A stretch of 64,000 nt of DNA, from the NCBI GenBank assembly GCA_964396265.1, contig CAYNEM010000011.1:16051-80050 (forward strand), written 5' to 3'. The notes under the pieces are model-generated. The model made no database searches and was not told the origin of the DNA. It saw only the letters and a list, made by a program, of their open reading frames with translations. Shown here piece after piece: positions 1 to 8,197 of the stretch (position 1 is its first letter; the number at the start of each line of letters is the position of its first letter). This DNA is from EA-27 sp964396265. GTDB taxonomy: Archaea > Thermoplasmatota > Thermoplasmata > RBG-16-68-12 > EA-27. The position numbers and the translations under genes were made by a program.

Positions 1-474
1 GAGAACCAAGGTTCGCGGACCTTCGAGTTCCTCCGGCTCATGGACGGCGTCGTCGATATGCCGAACGTGACCTTCATCGCGACCTCGAACCGACCGGACC
101 TTCTCGACCCGGCGCTCCTGCGGCCCGAGCGGTTCTGCCCGGTCTACACCATCTCCTACCCCGACGCCGACGCCCGGGCGGTCATGTTCGAGACCTTCCT
201 GAAGCAGTACGCGAACGGCACCCGTCTCTACGCGACGGGCGTCATCCTCGCGCTCGCGAAGAAGACCGAGCATTGGACCGGCGCGGACATCCGAGCCGTC
301 GTCGAGGATGAGGTCTACGCCGTGAAGGGCGACATCAAGAAGTTCGACATCCGGAACGTCGGGCAGCGCGTCAAGGTCCGAGACCCCGAAATCCAGCGTC
401 TCTTCCGCCTCTGGAATGGGCTGTTTAACAGATGGCAGAAGGAAGCGCAGACTCCCGTGAGCCTGTACCAGTAG
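1..474 (+). CDS. AAA+ ATPase, C-terminal part (5' end outside window)
   Basis: The frame is open from base 1, so the gene starts upstream. The visible 157 residues hold the end of an AAA+ module: a sensor-1-like stretch FIATSNRPDLLDPALLRP, an arginine-finger-like RPERF, then a helical lid with WTGADIRAVVEDE, as in the Cdc48/proteasome-ATPase/FtsH-like clade. Walker A and B lie outside the window. Such ATPases remodel or unfold proteins or nucleoprotein complexes; the substrate cannot be told here. The last codons run through an 11-bp palindrome at 421-431, which is read as Leu-Phe-Asn-Arg, so the tail may have been altered by that element. The stop TAG lies 5 bases from the stop of the convergent ParB-like gene. 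Confidence 0.8.
   Translation, partial: ENQGSRTFEFLRLMDGVVDMPNVTFIATSNRPDLLDPALLRPERFCPVYTISYPDADARAVMFETFLKQYANGTRLYATGVILALAKKTEHWTGADIRAVVEDEVYAVKGDIKKFDIRNVGQRVKVRDPEIQRLFRLWNGLFNRWQKEAQTPVSLYQ
421..431. repeat. Dispersed palindrome copy 1 (CTGTTTAACAG)
   Basis: One of at least 16 copies of CTGTWWWACAG in the window. This one is inside the ATPase reading frame, near its end. Confidence 0.75.
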
Positions 475-479
475 CCCGG

Positions 480-920
480 CTACTCATCGTAGGGCGTCAG
501 GTACGGGAGGCGCCCTTCGAGGCGGTAGGCGTTCGGCATCCGGGGCGGCGAGAAAATCCGCTGCAACCGGGGCAAGACCTCGGTGATGAAGTCGATTTTG
601 AGCCGCTGCCACTTCGCGACGGTGTGCTTCCCGATGAGGTTGGCGAGCGGCTCGTTCGAGACGGCCATTGGAATCATCGTGTCGCCGAGTTCCCGGTGCA
701 TCTCGAAGCGGTGATGCCCGTCGACGACTTGGACGGTCCCGTAGTTGAACGGGTCTTCGACGCCGATGACGGGTGGGAACTTCACGCCGAGGGCGTGGAG
801 GTTGAGGAACCGCTGGACCTTCTTCGGGTCGACGATGTGGTCCGAGACGACGTTCTCGATGGGGACCATCTCGCGGAACCGCTCGGGATGATGGTAGACC
901 GCGAGGAGGGGTCCGCGCAC
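480..920 (-). CDS. ParB/Srx-like domain protein
   Basis: 146 residues. The core VVDGHHRFEMHRELG (about residues 66-80) is the GHHR-type signature of the ParB/sulfiredoxin-like fold, preceded by an Ile/Val-rich region that names a second site (FPPVIGVEDP). Family members act in DNA partition, as nucleases or as regulators; no partner ParA is seen nearby. GTG start at 920, with a TATA box (TTTATAG on the minus strand, 945-951) about 28 bases upstream, so the mRNA is probably leaderless. A second ParB-like protein lies at 25399-26403. The C-terminal third is proline/arginine-rich with no motif I recognise. Confidence 0.7.
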   Translation of the reverse strand: MRGPLLAVYHHPERFREMVPIENVVSDHIVDPKKVQRFLNLHALGVKFPPVIGVEDPFNYGTVQVVDGHHRFEMHRELGDTMIPMAVSNEPLANLIGKHTVAKWQRLKIDFITEVLPRLQRIFSPPRMPNAYRLEGRLPYLTPYDE

Positions 921-944
921 AGTCTCACGATTACGGTCGCAAAA

Positions 945-951
945 CTATAAA
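945..951 (-). promoter_or_regulatory. TATA box for the ParB-like gene
   Basis: TTTATAG on the minus strand, centred about 28 bases before the GTG at 920, the archaeal spacing for a leaderless transcript. The 124 bases between here and 1079 hold no gene I can support. Confidence 0.6.
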
Positions 952-1078
952 GGTTGGCCGCTGCTGAACAAAGGCGTCGTGCGCCCCGTCGCGGGGGAGC
1001 CCCACCCCACGAAGTCTACTTTTGCACGACAGTCGCGGCGATGACCCGTGCTTCCCGCAGGAGTCCGCCGCGACTTAT

Positions 1079-1234
1079 TCATCCGACCATCGCAGCGAGG
1101 AGAAGGTACGCCGCCATCCAGTCGTGGTCGGGACACGACCGGCAATGCCACATCCGCATCTGGACGATTCGTCCTCGTGAGTCGCGGTCCACCTCGAAGT
1201 AGTGGTTCCCGACCTTGATTCGTTGGTGAGGCAT
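1079..1234 (-). CDS. Small hypothetical protein with CxxC-type cysteines
   Basis: 51 residues, ATG at 1234, 6 bases after the stop of the membrane-protein gene upstream. It starts with a short basic strand (residues 3-8), has a CRSC motif followed by PDHDW that may hold one zinc, and ends in a hydrophobic helix (about 40-51, AAYLLLAAMVG). Last gene of the leftward operon 1079-3329. No family recognised. Confidence 0.55.
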   Translation of the reverse strand: MPHQRIKVGNHYFEVDRDSRGRIVQMRMWHCRSCPDHDWMAAYLLLAAMVG

Positions 1235-1240
1235 CGGCGT

Positions 1241-1438
1241 TCACCCCTTCGGCGGTGGTGCGGCCCCGGCGGGCGGGTTCCGGTCGCTCCTCTGGAAGTA
1301 ACTCAGCAGGACGGTGGTGATGATGATTCCGATGGTCTCGACCGGGAGAATCCGAGCGTAGATGGTGTAGAGGAACCCGACTCCGCACATCATCGTGAGC
1401 CACCATCGGGCCGAGTACCACGGTTTTTCCTCGGGCAC
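1241..1438 (-). CDS. Small membrane protein
   Basis: 65 residues, GTG at 1438 sharing its G with the upstream stop (TAGTG), so translation is probably coupled. One or two hydrophobic segments (about 11-25 and 28-46, including GIIITTVLLSYF) are followed by a short polar, proline-rich tail. It may be a small holin-like or accessory membrane protein, but there is no diagnostic motif. Confidence 0.6.
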   Translation of the reverse strand: MPEEKPWYSARWWLTMMCGVGFLYTIYARILPVETIGIIITTVLLSYFQRSDRNPPAGAAPPPKG

Positions 1439-1656
1439 TACGTTCCCTCCTTCTCCTTCCGGTCTTCCTCGTCCATCTCCTTCAGGATGGCACGGGCCAC
1501 CGCGCTCGGACAGCGGTCCTTCTGCACGCACGGATTGGGGCATCGCTTCGCCATCTCCTCGGCGAGCCTCCGGCGGACGTACCGAGCCTGCTCCCGGTCG
1601 TCGAGCCGCTCAAGCATCTCCGGGTCGAGGTCGATTCGGATGTCGATGGGGGTCAC
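1438..1656 (-). CDS. Small cysteine-containing helical protein
   Basis: 72 residues, GTG at 1656 overlapping the previous stop (GTGA). The N-terminal strand IDIRIDLDPEMLERL followed by REQARYVRRRLAEEM resembles a ribbon-helix-helix DNA-binding fold, and is followed by a C-rich segment CPNPCVQKDRC that could bind zinc or an iron-sulfur centre. The RHH assignment is inference from the pattern only. Confidence 0.55.
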   Translation of the reverse strand: MTPIDIRIDLDPEMLERLDDREQARYVRRRLAEEMAKRCPNPCVQKDRCPSAVARAILKEMDEEDRKEKEGT

Positions 1657-1754
1657 GGGCCGGCCACCGCCAACTCTGGACAGCCGGTCCAATGGTACGT
1701 CGTCGTCTTGTCATTTTCGTTCTGGGGGTGGCCGCACTTCGAGCAGGTCGGCAT
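1653..1754 (-). CDS. 33-residue zinc-ribbon mini-protein
   Basis: ATG at 1754, 7 bases after the DUF932-like gene; its TGA overlaps the next GTG (GTGA). It begins MPTCSKCGHPQNEN with a later WTGC cysteine, a minimal CxxC knuckle. Codons are strongly G/C at the third base like the neighbours, and coupling on both sides supports a real gene despite its size. Function unknown. Confidence 0.55.
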   Translation of the reverse strand: MPTCSKCGHPQNENDKTTTYHWTGCPELAVAGP

Positions 1755-1761
1755 CCGTCAC

Positions 1762-2577
1762 CTACGCCGGCGGAGCGAGAACCTCGCCGTAGAAGTGTTC
1801 GATGGCTTGGTCGACCGCGCCCATGAACTCGTAGATGCCGTCCTCGCCCATGTGCCGGGGAAGTTCGTGGGTCGCGAGGTAGGTGAAGATGTTCCAGACG
1901 TGCCAGAGGTTGCCCCGGTCTTCGAGCGTCGTGATTTCCGGGACCGCCCAGACCTCGCGGGCGACCTTCCGGTAGCGCTCCGCCATCCCCATCCAGACCA
2001 TCATTTCCTCGAACCGCTCCAGCACGACCGGGATTTCGGTCATGCGCTTGAGGCGGGGGATGACGCCGGCGACCTCCGCGATGGCCTCCACGACCGTCGT
2101 GGCGAAGGTTTCGGGGTCGAACGCGCCGGTTAGGTGCTTCTTCGACCACCGCTCCAGAATGGACGCGGAGACCATCCCGTTCGTGCAGGCGAGCCGGTGG
2201 ATGAGCCCGACGACGCTGAGCCGGTGCGACCCGTCGAGGCTGTTGATGACCCGGACTCCGACGCGGACCTCGTCGCCGACCCGGACCGCGTGCTTGTCCG
2301 GGCTCAGGAAATCGGCGAAGAGCCGGGCGCCGTTCTTGAAGACGTGGATGTTCTGGATGAGCCCGCCCTCCTCGGCCTTCCCGACGAGGGCAGAGATGCA
2401 CTTGCGGTGCGAGATGGGTTGGTACTTGTCGGAGCCGATGTAGAAGACCGTGGTCGGGTCTCCGACTCGGCGGATGGCCTTGTGATTGGGAACGGGGTGA
2501 TAAGACGGAAACTCGACGTCCCGTTGGATGTAGACGGGAACGGCCTCAACCTCGAAATCCCACGAGGCGCGGGGCAC
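1762..2577 (-). CDS. DUF932-like (phage/plasmid-type) protein
   Basis: 271 residues, GTG at 2577, 2 bases after the upstream stop. The order of elements fits the DUF932 family found on plasmids and viruses: an N-terminal beta region (EAVPVYIQRDVEF), a conserved GDPTTVFYIGSDKYQPISHRKC block, a central RVINSLDGSHRLSV beta hairpin and a helical C-terminus with aromatic residues (GNLWHVWNIFTYLATHELPR). The family is unassigned biochemically; some members resemble restriction-system or replication accessory proteins. The assignment rests on pattern resemblance only. Confidence 0.6.
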   Translation of the reverse strand: MPRASWDFEVEAVPVYIQRDVEFPSYHPVPNHKAIRRVGDPTTVFYIGSDKYQPISHRKCISALVGKAEEGGLIQNIHVFKNGARLFADFLSPDKHAVRVGDEVRVGVRVINSLDGSHRLSVVGLIHRLACTNGMVSASILERWSKKHLTGAFDPETFATTVVEAIAEVAGVIPRLKRMTEIPVVLERFEEMMVWMGMAERYRKVAREVWAVPEITTLEDRGNLWHVWNIFTYLATHELPRHMGEDGIYEFMGAVDQAIEHFYGEVLAPPA

Positions 2578-2579
2578 GG

Positions 2580-3329
2580 CTACTCCCCCTTCGCCTTGTA
2601 GAGCGACCCCTCGCGGGTGACCAGCCCCTTCTTTTCGAGTCCCTTCAGGGCCGTGAAGAGACCGGAGCCGTCAATCTTGACCGACGTGACCAGTTCTCCG
2701 AAGGTCAGCGAGGCGGCGGGGTTCTTCTGGAACCGCTTGAGGACCGTGGTCTCGTTCGCGGTCAGGACGGGACCGGCGGGCTTCGCGGGTGTGTGACCGG
2801 GGCATTGGGGCCGGTCGCAGGCGGCAGGTTCGTCGGGGGTGTTCTCTTCGCAGAGACCGCAGATGCCGCACTTGTCGTGCGCGATGTCGGGGCCGTCGCA
2901 GGGATGGACCGGCGGGGTCTCGACCTTAATCTCGTCGAAGATTTCGGAAATGGGTCTCGGGTCGACAACCGGAACCGAAACGGGCGGAGTCGGTGGGACA
3001 GGCTTGCGCTTCCGACGGGTGGTCTGCACTTCTGCGACAGCGGCACGAGCCTCGTCCAGACTCATGCCCGTTCTGTCTGCAATCTCCTTCGCCTTCGGCA
3101 TCCGTTCCTCGACGGGCGTCTCCTCGACCGTCACGGGCTCGGGGATGGTCGAGTTGAGGGTCGGGACGAGAGCGGGGACGACCTCGATTACCGGCGCGGG
3201 CCCGGGAAGGTCGCGGTACATCGGCGAGAACGCCATGACGACGCAGTCCTTGGAAAGCGGGTGTTCGTCAATACGGCGGCCCGGCGGAACCTGAATCACC
3301 GCGAGCCAGAAGGTCGACTTTTCGGGCAT
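2580..3329 (-). CDS. Cys-rich protein with C-terminal winged helix
   Basis: 249 residues, ATG at 3329, first gene of the leftward operon. Residues 1-60 are a beta-rich head; 60-140 are proline-rich and low complexity; 145-180 carry a cysteine cluster (CDGPD, CGICGLC, CDRPQC), probably zinc; 190-249 look like a winged helix (LTANETTVLKRFQKNP, then GLFTALKGLEKKGLVTREG). A DNA-binding regulator is the best guess. Upstream, the minus strand has a weak A/T-rich box near 3360-3372. Confidence 0.6.
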   Translation of the reverse strand: MPEKSTFWLAVIQVPPGRRIDEHPLSKDCVVMAFSPMYRDLPGPAPVIEVVPALVPTLNSTIPEPVTVEETPVEERMPKAKEIADRTGMSLDEARAAVAEVQTTRRKRKPVPPTPPVSVPVVDPRPISEIFDEIKVETPPVHPCDGPDIAHDKCGICGLCEENTPDEPAACDRPQCPGHTPAKPAGPVLTANETTVLKRFQKNPAASLTFGELVTSVKIDGSGLFTALKGLEKKGLVTREGSLYKAKGE

Positions 3330-3448
3330 TGTGTTACGCTCGGACCCTCATACGCAGGGCGCTACTTAAGTTTAACTGGGTCAACATTCTGTATATCGGA
3401 CATACACGATGACCGTTTTACAGGGGTGTGACCCCCCCAACGAAGGTA

Positions 3449-3455
3449 TTTATAT
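3449..3455 (+). promoter_or_regulatory. TATA box for the amidoligase operon
   Basis: TTTATAT about 34 bases before the ATG at 3486; a second ATG at 3459 is in another frame and leads to no conserved protein. The divergent gap 3330-3485 holds promoters only. Confidence 0.6.
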
Positions 3456-3485
3456 CAATGCCAACGGTTCCTAATACTCGTCCAG

Positions 3486-5243
3486 ATGCCGCTCGACTTC
3501 TCCACGCCGCCGACCGAATTGATGTTCGGGACCGACCCCGAGTTCATGGTGGCGAAGTTCGACGCTCAGGGTCGGGAGCGTGGTTACGTCTCCGCGACCT
3601 CTATCTCTCCGTGGAATGAGCGGGGAACCCAGCACCGTCCGATGGGGACGACCGAGTTCCCCTTTGGAAGCATTGGGACCGACGGTGCGGGTACGCCCGC
3701 CGAGATGAGCGTGCTTCCCGCGCCGACTCTCGAAAGGATGTGGGAACACGTTTTCCACATACTCAAGGACGGCGTCAAGGAACTCAAACGAGCGAGGGGA
3801 CGGGGGGTCCGCAGTCCGGGGGAAACACTCCGAATGAAGTTCGGAGCGATGGCCTTTTCGGGGGTTCCGACGGGCGGGCACTTCCACATCACCTCGAAGG
3901 GCGCGGGTCCGGGAACGGACCCGATGCGATGGAAATGGCCGTGGAACGGAAGCCCCGAGGCGATGCACACACTCCCGTTTTTCATCAGCGTCGCGTCATT
4001 CTTCTTCGACAGGCACCATTGGGAGCGCGTCGGTAGTTATGGCCGGATGGGCGACATCCACCCTTCCCCCGGCCAAGAATCCGCGCACGGCGCGTCCGGC
4101 ACACGGGGTTATTGGTCGGGGGGGTGGAAAGGGTACGAATACCGAACCCCTCCGACTTGGATTTCGCCCAGCAGTCCGCAGTTCCGCGACACGCTCTTCA
4201 AGACCATTTACTCGGTGGTCAAGTCGTCCGCCGACGAGAAGGTGGCGCAGGCAAAATATCTCCACGAGGTCTTCCGGGCGCTCGGCATCGCGAAGGGTTT
4301 GATTGGCGACGTCGACATCCCCAACCAGACCATAGAAGGTTACAACGAGTTTCGGGGAATAATCCAAGAACGCGCCACCCGAGCCGAACTCACCTACACC
4401 GGCGCTCCTCTCGGGGGCCACATCGCGATAAATCGCATCATGGGCAGCGCCCGGGGGGATGGACAGCCCGAGCGAATCGCCCGCGCCATGCTCGAAGTGA
4501 AAGACCAGTTCCGTGAGCAACTTCCGTCGCTCGAATGGTTCTGGCCGCTCATCGTCCCGGACCGCGTCCGCGACGGACGGATGAATGAGCCGTCGTGGTA
4601 TCCGCCGACCGGCGACCTCGTCTACCCGCAGGTCGCGCCGCCCGGCATCATCGCGGCCATCAATGCCATCGAAGCCACGTACGCCACGTTCGTCGCGACC
4701 CGCAAACACGAGTGGATGGAGAAGGGGCGGATTGCGGCCGGGGCGCTCGGCGTCACTTGGGAGACCCAGATTCGCGGCGGCGTCTCCGTCGAGCGAGACC
4801 CGCACGTCTCGGAAATCTCCCTCATCGCGTCGGAGATTGCTCGACGGGTCATCATAGCCATCGTACCACGAAGGCCCGACGAGACTCACGCCGGGCTGCG
4901 CGTCATCGGTGGGAGAAACGAAAGGCCGTCGTTCCTCACCCAACCCGGCGCCGTCATGGAAACGACGAGTGACTTCGCGTTCTTGAGACCCGTCCGAGAC
5001 TGGCTCGGCGCCGAGGAAATGTCGGTCACCGGCACGGCGTCGTCCGGCGTGGTTTTCCTGAAACTCGCCTTCCGGGAGAATCCGACCGATTTCAAATACA
5101 AACTCCTCGCCCTCTACATCCTCTACAACGGCGGCTACATCGCTCCGGGGGCGGGGGAAGCCGCAGCGAGGTATCATCCCCCCGGAGAACCCGCCGAGAC
5201 CGCCGCGCAGGGAACCAACGCACGCGCCCCGCAGACCGTCTGA
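3486..5243 (+). CDS. phiEco32-like COOH-NH2 ligase type 2 (amidoligase)
   Basis: 585 residues. The glutamine-synthetase-fold amidoligase pattern is present in order: FGTDPEFMV (residues 14-22), IGTDGAGTPAEM (about 63-74) and GVPTGGHFHIT (about 123-133), all parts of the metal/ATP site in this family. These enzymes use ATP to join a carboxylate to an amine, making peptide-like conjugates on proteins, cell-wall parts or small molecules. The next gene, a class II glutamine amidotransferase 13 bases away, is the known companion in phiEco32-type operons. The protein is longer than typical members, with an extra C-terminal 200 residues ending in a Pro/Ala-rich tail. Substrate unknown. Confidence 0.75.
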   Translation: MPLDFSTPPTELMFGTDPEFMVAKFDAQGRERGYVSATSISPWNERGTQHRPMGTTEFPFGSIGTDGAGTPAEMSVLPAPTLERMWEHVFHILKDGVKELKRARGRGVRSPGETLRMKFGAMAFSGVPTGGHFHITSKGAGPGTDPMRWKWPWNGSPEAMHTLPFFISVASFFFDRHHWERVGSYGRMGDIHPSPGQESAHGASGTRGYWSGGWKGYEYRTPPTWISPSSPQFRDTLFKTIYSVVKSSADEKVAQAKYLHEVFRALGIAKGLIGDVDIPNQTIEGYNEFRGIIQERATRAELTYTGAPLGGHIAINRIMGSARGDGQPERIARAMLEVKDQFREQLPSLEWFWPLIVPDRVRDGRMNEPSWYPPTGDLVYPQVAPPGIIAAINAIEATYATFVATRKHEWMEKGRIAAGALGVTWETQIRGGVSVERDPHVSEISLIASEIARRVIIAIVPRRPDETHAGLRVIGGRNERPSFLTQPGAVMETTSDFAFLRPVRDWLGAEEMSVTGTASSGVVFLKLAFRENPTDFKYKLLALYILYNGGYIAPGAGEAAARYHPPGEPAETAAQGTNARAPQTV

Positions 5244-5256
5244 GGAGGAACCGGCC

Positions 5257-6462
5257 GTGTGTGGAATCTTCGGCATCTTCCGGCTCGGAACCCCCGGGTC
5301 GGAAGAACTCCGACCTCTCATCAAGAACTTCCTTCAGGAAACAGCGTCCAGAGGGACCGACGCCAGCGGTCTCGCGTGGCTGACATCCGACGGGAAGTTG
5401 CGCCACCTCAAGGCGCCGGTGAAGCCCGACATCTTCGCCCGCGACGCGGTCGACAAGCACGTCCCGAAAGACTTCAAGGCGGTCATCGGTCACACCCGGC
5501 ACGCAACGCAGGGCGACCCGAAGAAGAACGAGAACAACCACCCGTTGCCGTCGCTCCCCGAGTTCAAGTTCGCGACGGTCCACAACGGCATCGTCTGGTC
5601 GAAGTACGAAGGCCAGCGTCAACCCCGCGCTGAAGTCGACAGCCACATCATCGTCCTGAACATCGAGGATGAGATGGCAGCGGGGAAACCGTTCGTGGAG
5701 GCGGTCAAGGCCGCCTACGCGAAGATGGCCGGGAGCATGACGACGGCGACGCTCGAAGGCAACGGCAACCTCGTCATCGCGAAACACAGCAACCCCGTCG
5801 TCCTCGGTTACCTCCCGCAATGGAACGTCCTCGTCTTCGCGTCGACCGAGGACATCCTTCGCAAGTCGCTCGGCTGCTTCTTGGAGAAGTTGTTCGGCGT
5901 CTTCCAACCCTACTACGAGTGGGAACCGAAGGACGACACGCTCATCCACATCGCCGACGGCGTCTTCAAAACCGACGTCATCAAGACGAATACGGGTTGG
6001 ACTACTTTCGGGAGCGCGGGCCGGAAGGACGAGTGGAAATACACGCGGTACGCAGGCGCGAAGGATGGAGACACCTGCTCTGTCGCCAAGACCGCGCCGA
6101 AGTCTTCCGTCCAGAGCGTCATCCTCACGCCACCGTCGGTCGAGGAGGCGATGGAGGAGATTTCGCCGCTCGGCCTTCCGCCACAGGGGGGAGAGGTCGA
6201 AATCGAGTTGGAGAAGGAGGCCCGTAAGGCGTGGGACCAGACGGGGCTCCATCACAAGGCAGCAATCCTTCGAGCGCTCGAACTCCCGGTGGGCCAACCC
6301 GACTTCTTGGAACTCAAGAAGTGGCACAAACTCCCCATCGTCGTCCAATCCGACCTCGCCGACGCCTTCGAGATGGGTATGTGGACGAGCAGGGGCGTCG
6401 TCAAGGCGGCGTTCGAGAAGGCGGCGAAGGAGGCCGATGAACCCGATGATGCTTCCGCATGA
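5257..6462 (+). CDS. Class II glutamine amidotransferase (Ntn hydrolase)
   Basis: 401 residues, GTG at 5257 with GGAGGAA just upstream. Met is followed at once by CGIFGIF, so Cys2 becomes the N-terminal catalytic nucleophile. RGTDASGLAW (about 33-42) and GHTRHATQGDPKKNENNHPLP (about 78-98, key residues R81, N94, N95, H96) are the glutamine-binding motifs of GAT-II. It releases ammonia from glutamine. Residues beyond about 260 form an extra domain with no synthetase motif, so the acceptor enzyme is probably the amidoligase next door. Similar GAT-II/amidoligase pairs are known in phages. Confidence 0.8.
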   Translation: MCGIFGIFRLGTPGSEELRPLIKNFLQETASRGTDASGLAWLTSDGKLRHLKAPVKPDIFARDAVDKHVPKDFKAVIGHTRHATQGDPKKNENNHPLPSLPEFKFATVHNGIVWSKYEGQRQPRAEVDSHIIVLNIEDEMAAGKPFVEAVKAAYAKMAGSMTTATLEGNGNLVIAKHSNPVVLGYLPQWNVLVFASTEDILRKSLGCFLEKLFGVFQPYYEWEPKDDTLIHIADGVFKTDVIKTNTGWTTFGSAGRKDEWKYTRYAGAKDGDTCSVAKTAPKSSVQSVILTPPSVEEAMEEISPLGLPPQGGEVEIELEKEARKAWDQTGLHHKAAILRALELPVGQPDFLELKKWHKLPIVVQSDLADAFEMGMWTSRGVVKAAFEKAAKEADEPDDASA

Positions 6463-6757
6463 GGTCCAAGCCCTCGTCAACGAGGCGGACATCGAGGACG
6501 TCGTCCTCGCGCTGCTCCTCGTCCCGAAGAAGGACACGCGGACCGCAGCCAACCAGATTGCCCGCGTCCTGAAGAAGCACAAGGCCGAGCAATGCTGGCG
6601 CGACACCATCGTCAAGTCCGGCGTCGGCGAGGACGTCGCCCGCCGTCTCACGAAGGAGTTCGGGTACGAGGTGGAGACGGAGGACGACGGCGAGGAGAAC
6701 CCCGACGATGAGGACGACGAGGATGATGAGGACGACGAAGACGACGAAGACGAGTGA
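6437..6757 (+). CDS. Small protein with long acidic tail
   Basis: About 106 residues. It begins inside the end of the amidotransferase gene; ATG codons at 6437, 6446 and 6449 are all possible behind AGGAGG at about 6429. The body (HEVQALVNEADIEDVVLALL, then helices with basic residues) is a small helical domain, and the last 25 residues are almost all Asp/Glu. Acidic tails of this kind occur on DNA mimics, chaperones of basic proteins and SSB-like proteins; which applies here is unknown. A second acidic-tail protein is at 40545-40976. Confidence 0.6.
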   Translation: MNPMMLPHEVQALVNEADIEDVVLALLLVPKKDTRTAANQIARVLKKHKAEQCWRDTIVKSGVGEDVARRLTKEFGYEVETEDDGEENPDDEDDEDDEDDEDDEDE

Positions 6758-6779
6758 GCGTCCGAGCGAACGCAACTCT

Positions 6780-6786
6780 CATATAC
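6780..6786 (+). promoter_or_regulatory. TATA box
   Basis: CATATAC about 32 bases before the ATG at 6815; it gives the next two genes their own promoter inside the rightward block. Confidence 0.55.
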
Positions 6787-6814
6787 CTCCCTGACCCATT
6801 GGAGATTCCCTGCG

Positions 6815-7522
6815 ATGAACGCGAACCCTCTGATGGGAGAGACCGCGATGGGTCCGACTCTCATGGAAGAGCGAGAGGCGACGCGGCCCTACGGCGTCAG
6901 CGGCATGGCGTCCGTGATGGCCGACTTCGGTCTCACGCACAGCCCCGACAAGGAGGGCTACTACCACTTCACCTCGCCCACCCTCGCCTCATCCTCGGAG
7001 GCCGCGAAGGAGTACGGGTACAACTACCTCCGCGACCAGCACCAGTTCACGCGGGGCGATGTCAAGGTCCACGCGGAGAGGCTCCCGGGGCCGTCCCGTG
7101 GCAATCTCTCTCCATACCGCGTCCGGTTCCGTCTCCGCCACGGGCGCATCGAGCGGCTCGCAGGGGCCGCCGGCGTCAGCGGGCCTGCGGGTGCGCCGTG
7201 GTACGAGGGGCCGTTGGGCCGCAGGGAGCGCACATGGCACGGCGAGGCCGCAAGGACGGTCCCCGACCCGTGGTACAACGAGCATGAGTTCACCGACACC
7301 ATCCAAGACAAGACCCTCGGGGTCGGGTACGCCTTCATCACCGCAGAACCGCTCATCAGCGGCTACGGTGGTCCCCGGATGAGCGAGGCGAAGTTCCCGT
7401 ACCGGTCGGGGCTTGGACATCACAAGGGCAACGCCGGGAAGAAGGCGACCTTCGGCTTCCCCGCATGGGCGGGAATGGGCGAGTTCGCCAAGCCCATCAG
7501 GCGACTCACGGCGTTGTTCTGA
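6815..7522 (+). CDS. Hypothetical protein, possibly virion-associated
   Basis: 235 residues. No family recognised. The N-terminal 20 residues are Met-rich (MNANPLMGETAMGPTLMEE) and contain an NP dipeptide of the kind enriched in the right-hand structural block. The middle is Arg/Gly-rich with repeated Trp/Tyr (APWYEG, DPWYNEHEF), and the end is Gly-rich and basic. A structural or DNA-contacting protein is possible (inference from composition). Confidence 0.5.
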   Translation: MNANPLMGETAMGPTLMEEREATRPYGVSGMASVMADFGLTHSPDKEGYYHFTSPTLASSSEAAKEYGYNYLRDQHQFTRGDVKVHAERLPGPSRGNLSPYRVRFRLRHGRIERLAGAAGVSGPAGAPWYEGPLGRRERTWHGEAARTVPDPWYNEHEFTDTIQDKTLGVGYAFITAEPLISGYGGPRMSEAKFPYRSGLGHHKGNAGKKATFGFPAWAGMGEFAKPIRRLTALF

Positions 7523-7524
7523 GT

Positions 7525-7938
7525 ATGACCGCCACGGCGCCTCCCCGGACGCCAGAGGCAAGCGGCGGGGAGATGAATCAGTACCTCGCCCAAGCCCTCA
7601 CCGAGACGAAGGAACTCCTCGACTACCTCGCGACGCTCCCGAAAGACCAGCGGAAGAAGGTCCGCGTCGGGGTCGTCCTCGCCTTCACCAAGCACCCACG
7701 GTGGGGGCAACTCTCCATCGAGAGCAGGACGAAACTCTACAAGGTCACCGAGGGAATCGCCGAGGATACCATCGGCGCGGAGCCCGAGCGGTTCGTGGGC
7801 AGCCTCTACGAGATGATGACCCTCCGGGTGAAGAAACCCGAGCGTCTCATCGAGTTCCTCGGGCGGTGGGGAGACAGCGACGAGGGCCAGTACCTCGATG
7901 GTCTCGACTGCTTCGTCGGCCTCGCGGTCGACGTCTGA
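7525..7938 (+). CDS. Hypothetical helical protein
   Basis: 137 residues from ATG 7525, 2 bases after the previous stop; an alternative ATG at 7573 would trim 16 residues. It is predicted all helical with amphipathic repeats (YLAQALTETKELLDYLATL; FVGSLYEMMTLRVKKPERL). Last gene of the operon. No family recognised. Confidence 0.5.
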   Translation: MTATAPPRTPEASGGEMNQYLAQALTETKELLDYLATLPKDQRKKVRVGVVLAFTKHPRWGQLSIESRTKLYKVTEGIAEDTIGAEPERFVGSLYEMMTLRVKKPERLIEFLGRWGDSDEGQYLDGLDCFVGLAVDV

Positions 7939-8041
7939 CGCGGCCTCCGAATGTCTCATCGCGCCTCTGGACGTCCCACGGGTCGTGCAGATGTGCAACA
8001 AATCTGCAACGACGTCGCCGGCCGGGACGTCTACCAACGCT

Positions 8042-8052
8042 CTGTTTAACAG
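8042..8052. repeat. Dispersed palindrome copy 2 (CTGTTTAACAG)
   Basis: Exact match, intergenic, 32 bases centre to centre from copy 3, about three helical turns, so two bound dimers would lie on one face of the DNA. Confidence 0.75.
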
Positions 8053-8073
8053 ATGAAGCGGGTACGATTACCT

Positions 8074-8084
8074 CCGTTAAACAG
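8074..8084. repeat. Dispersed palindrome copy 3 (CCGTTAAACAG)
   Basis: One mismatch in the left arm; paired with copy 2. Confidence 0.65.
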
Positions 8085-8162
8085 ATATGGGTGAGATGCC
8101 CTGTCCAACCTGACAGAGCAACCGACGTGCCTCCTCGGGCCGAGCAGGTTCTCGGCCCCGGT

Positions 8163-8187
8163 CCACGGGGACTTGTCCTCCCCGTGG
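8163..8187. terminator. GC-rich hairpin between convergent operons
   Basis: CCACGGGGA and its exact complement TCCCCGTGG, 7-base loop. It could stop transcription from either side, but there is no T-tract, which archaeal terminators normally need, so the role is uncertain. Confidence 0.4.
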
Positions 8188-8197
8188 CCCGTTAAAG

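Larger units (their letters stand above)
7939..8197. other. Non-coding gap between convergent operons
   Basis: 259 bases without a supportable gene. It holds a GCAGAT/ATCTGC inverted pair (7987-8007), two copies of the dispersed palindrome and a strong GC hairpin at 8163-8187 near the end of the leftward operon. Confidence 0.6.

Noticed and set aside
5092..6864. 590-codon minus-strand frame with a serine run
   Set aside because: The poly-Ser is the reverse of the acidic (Asp/Glu) codons at 6700-6757; the plus strand has the amidoligase and amidotransferase.
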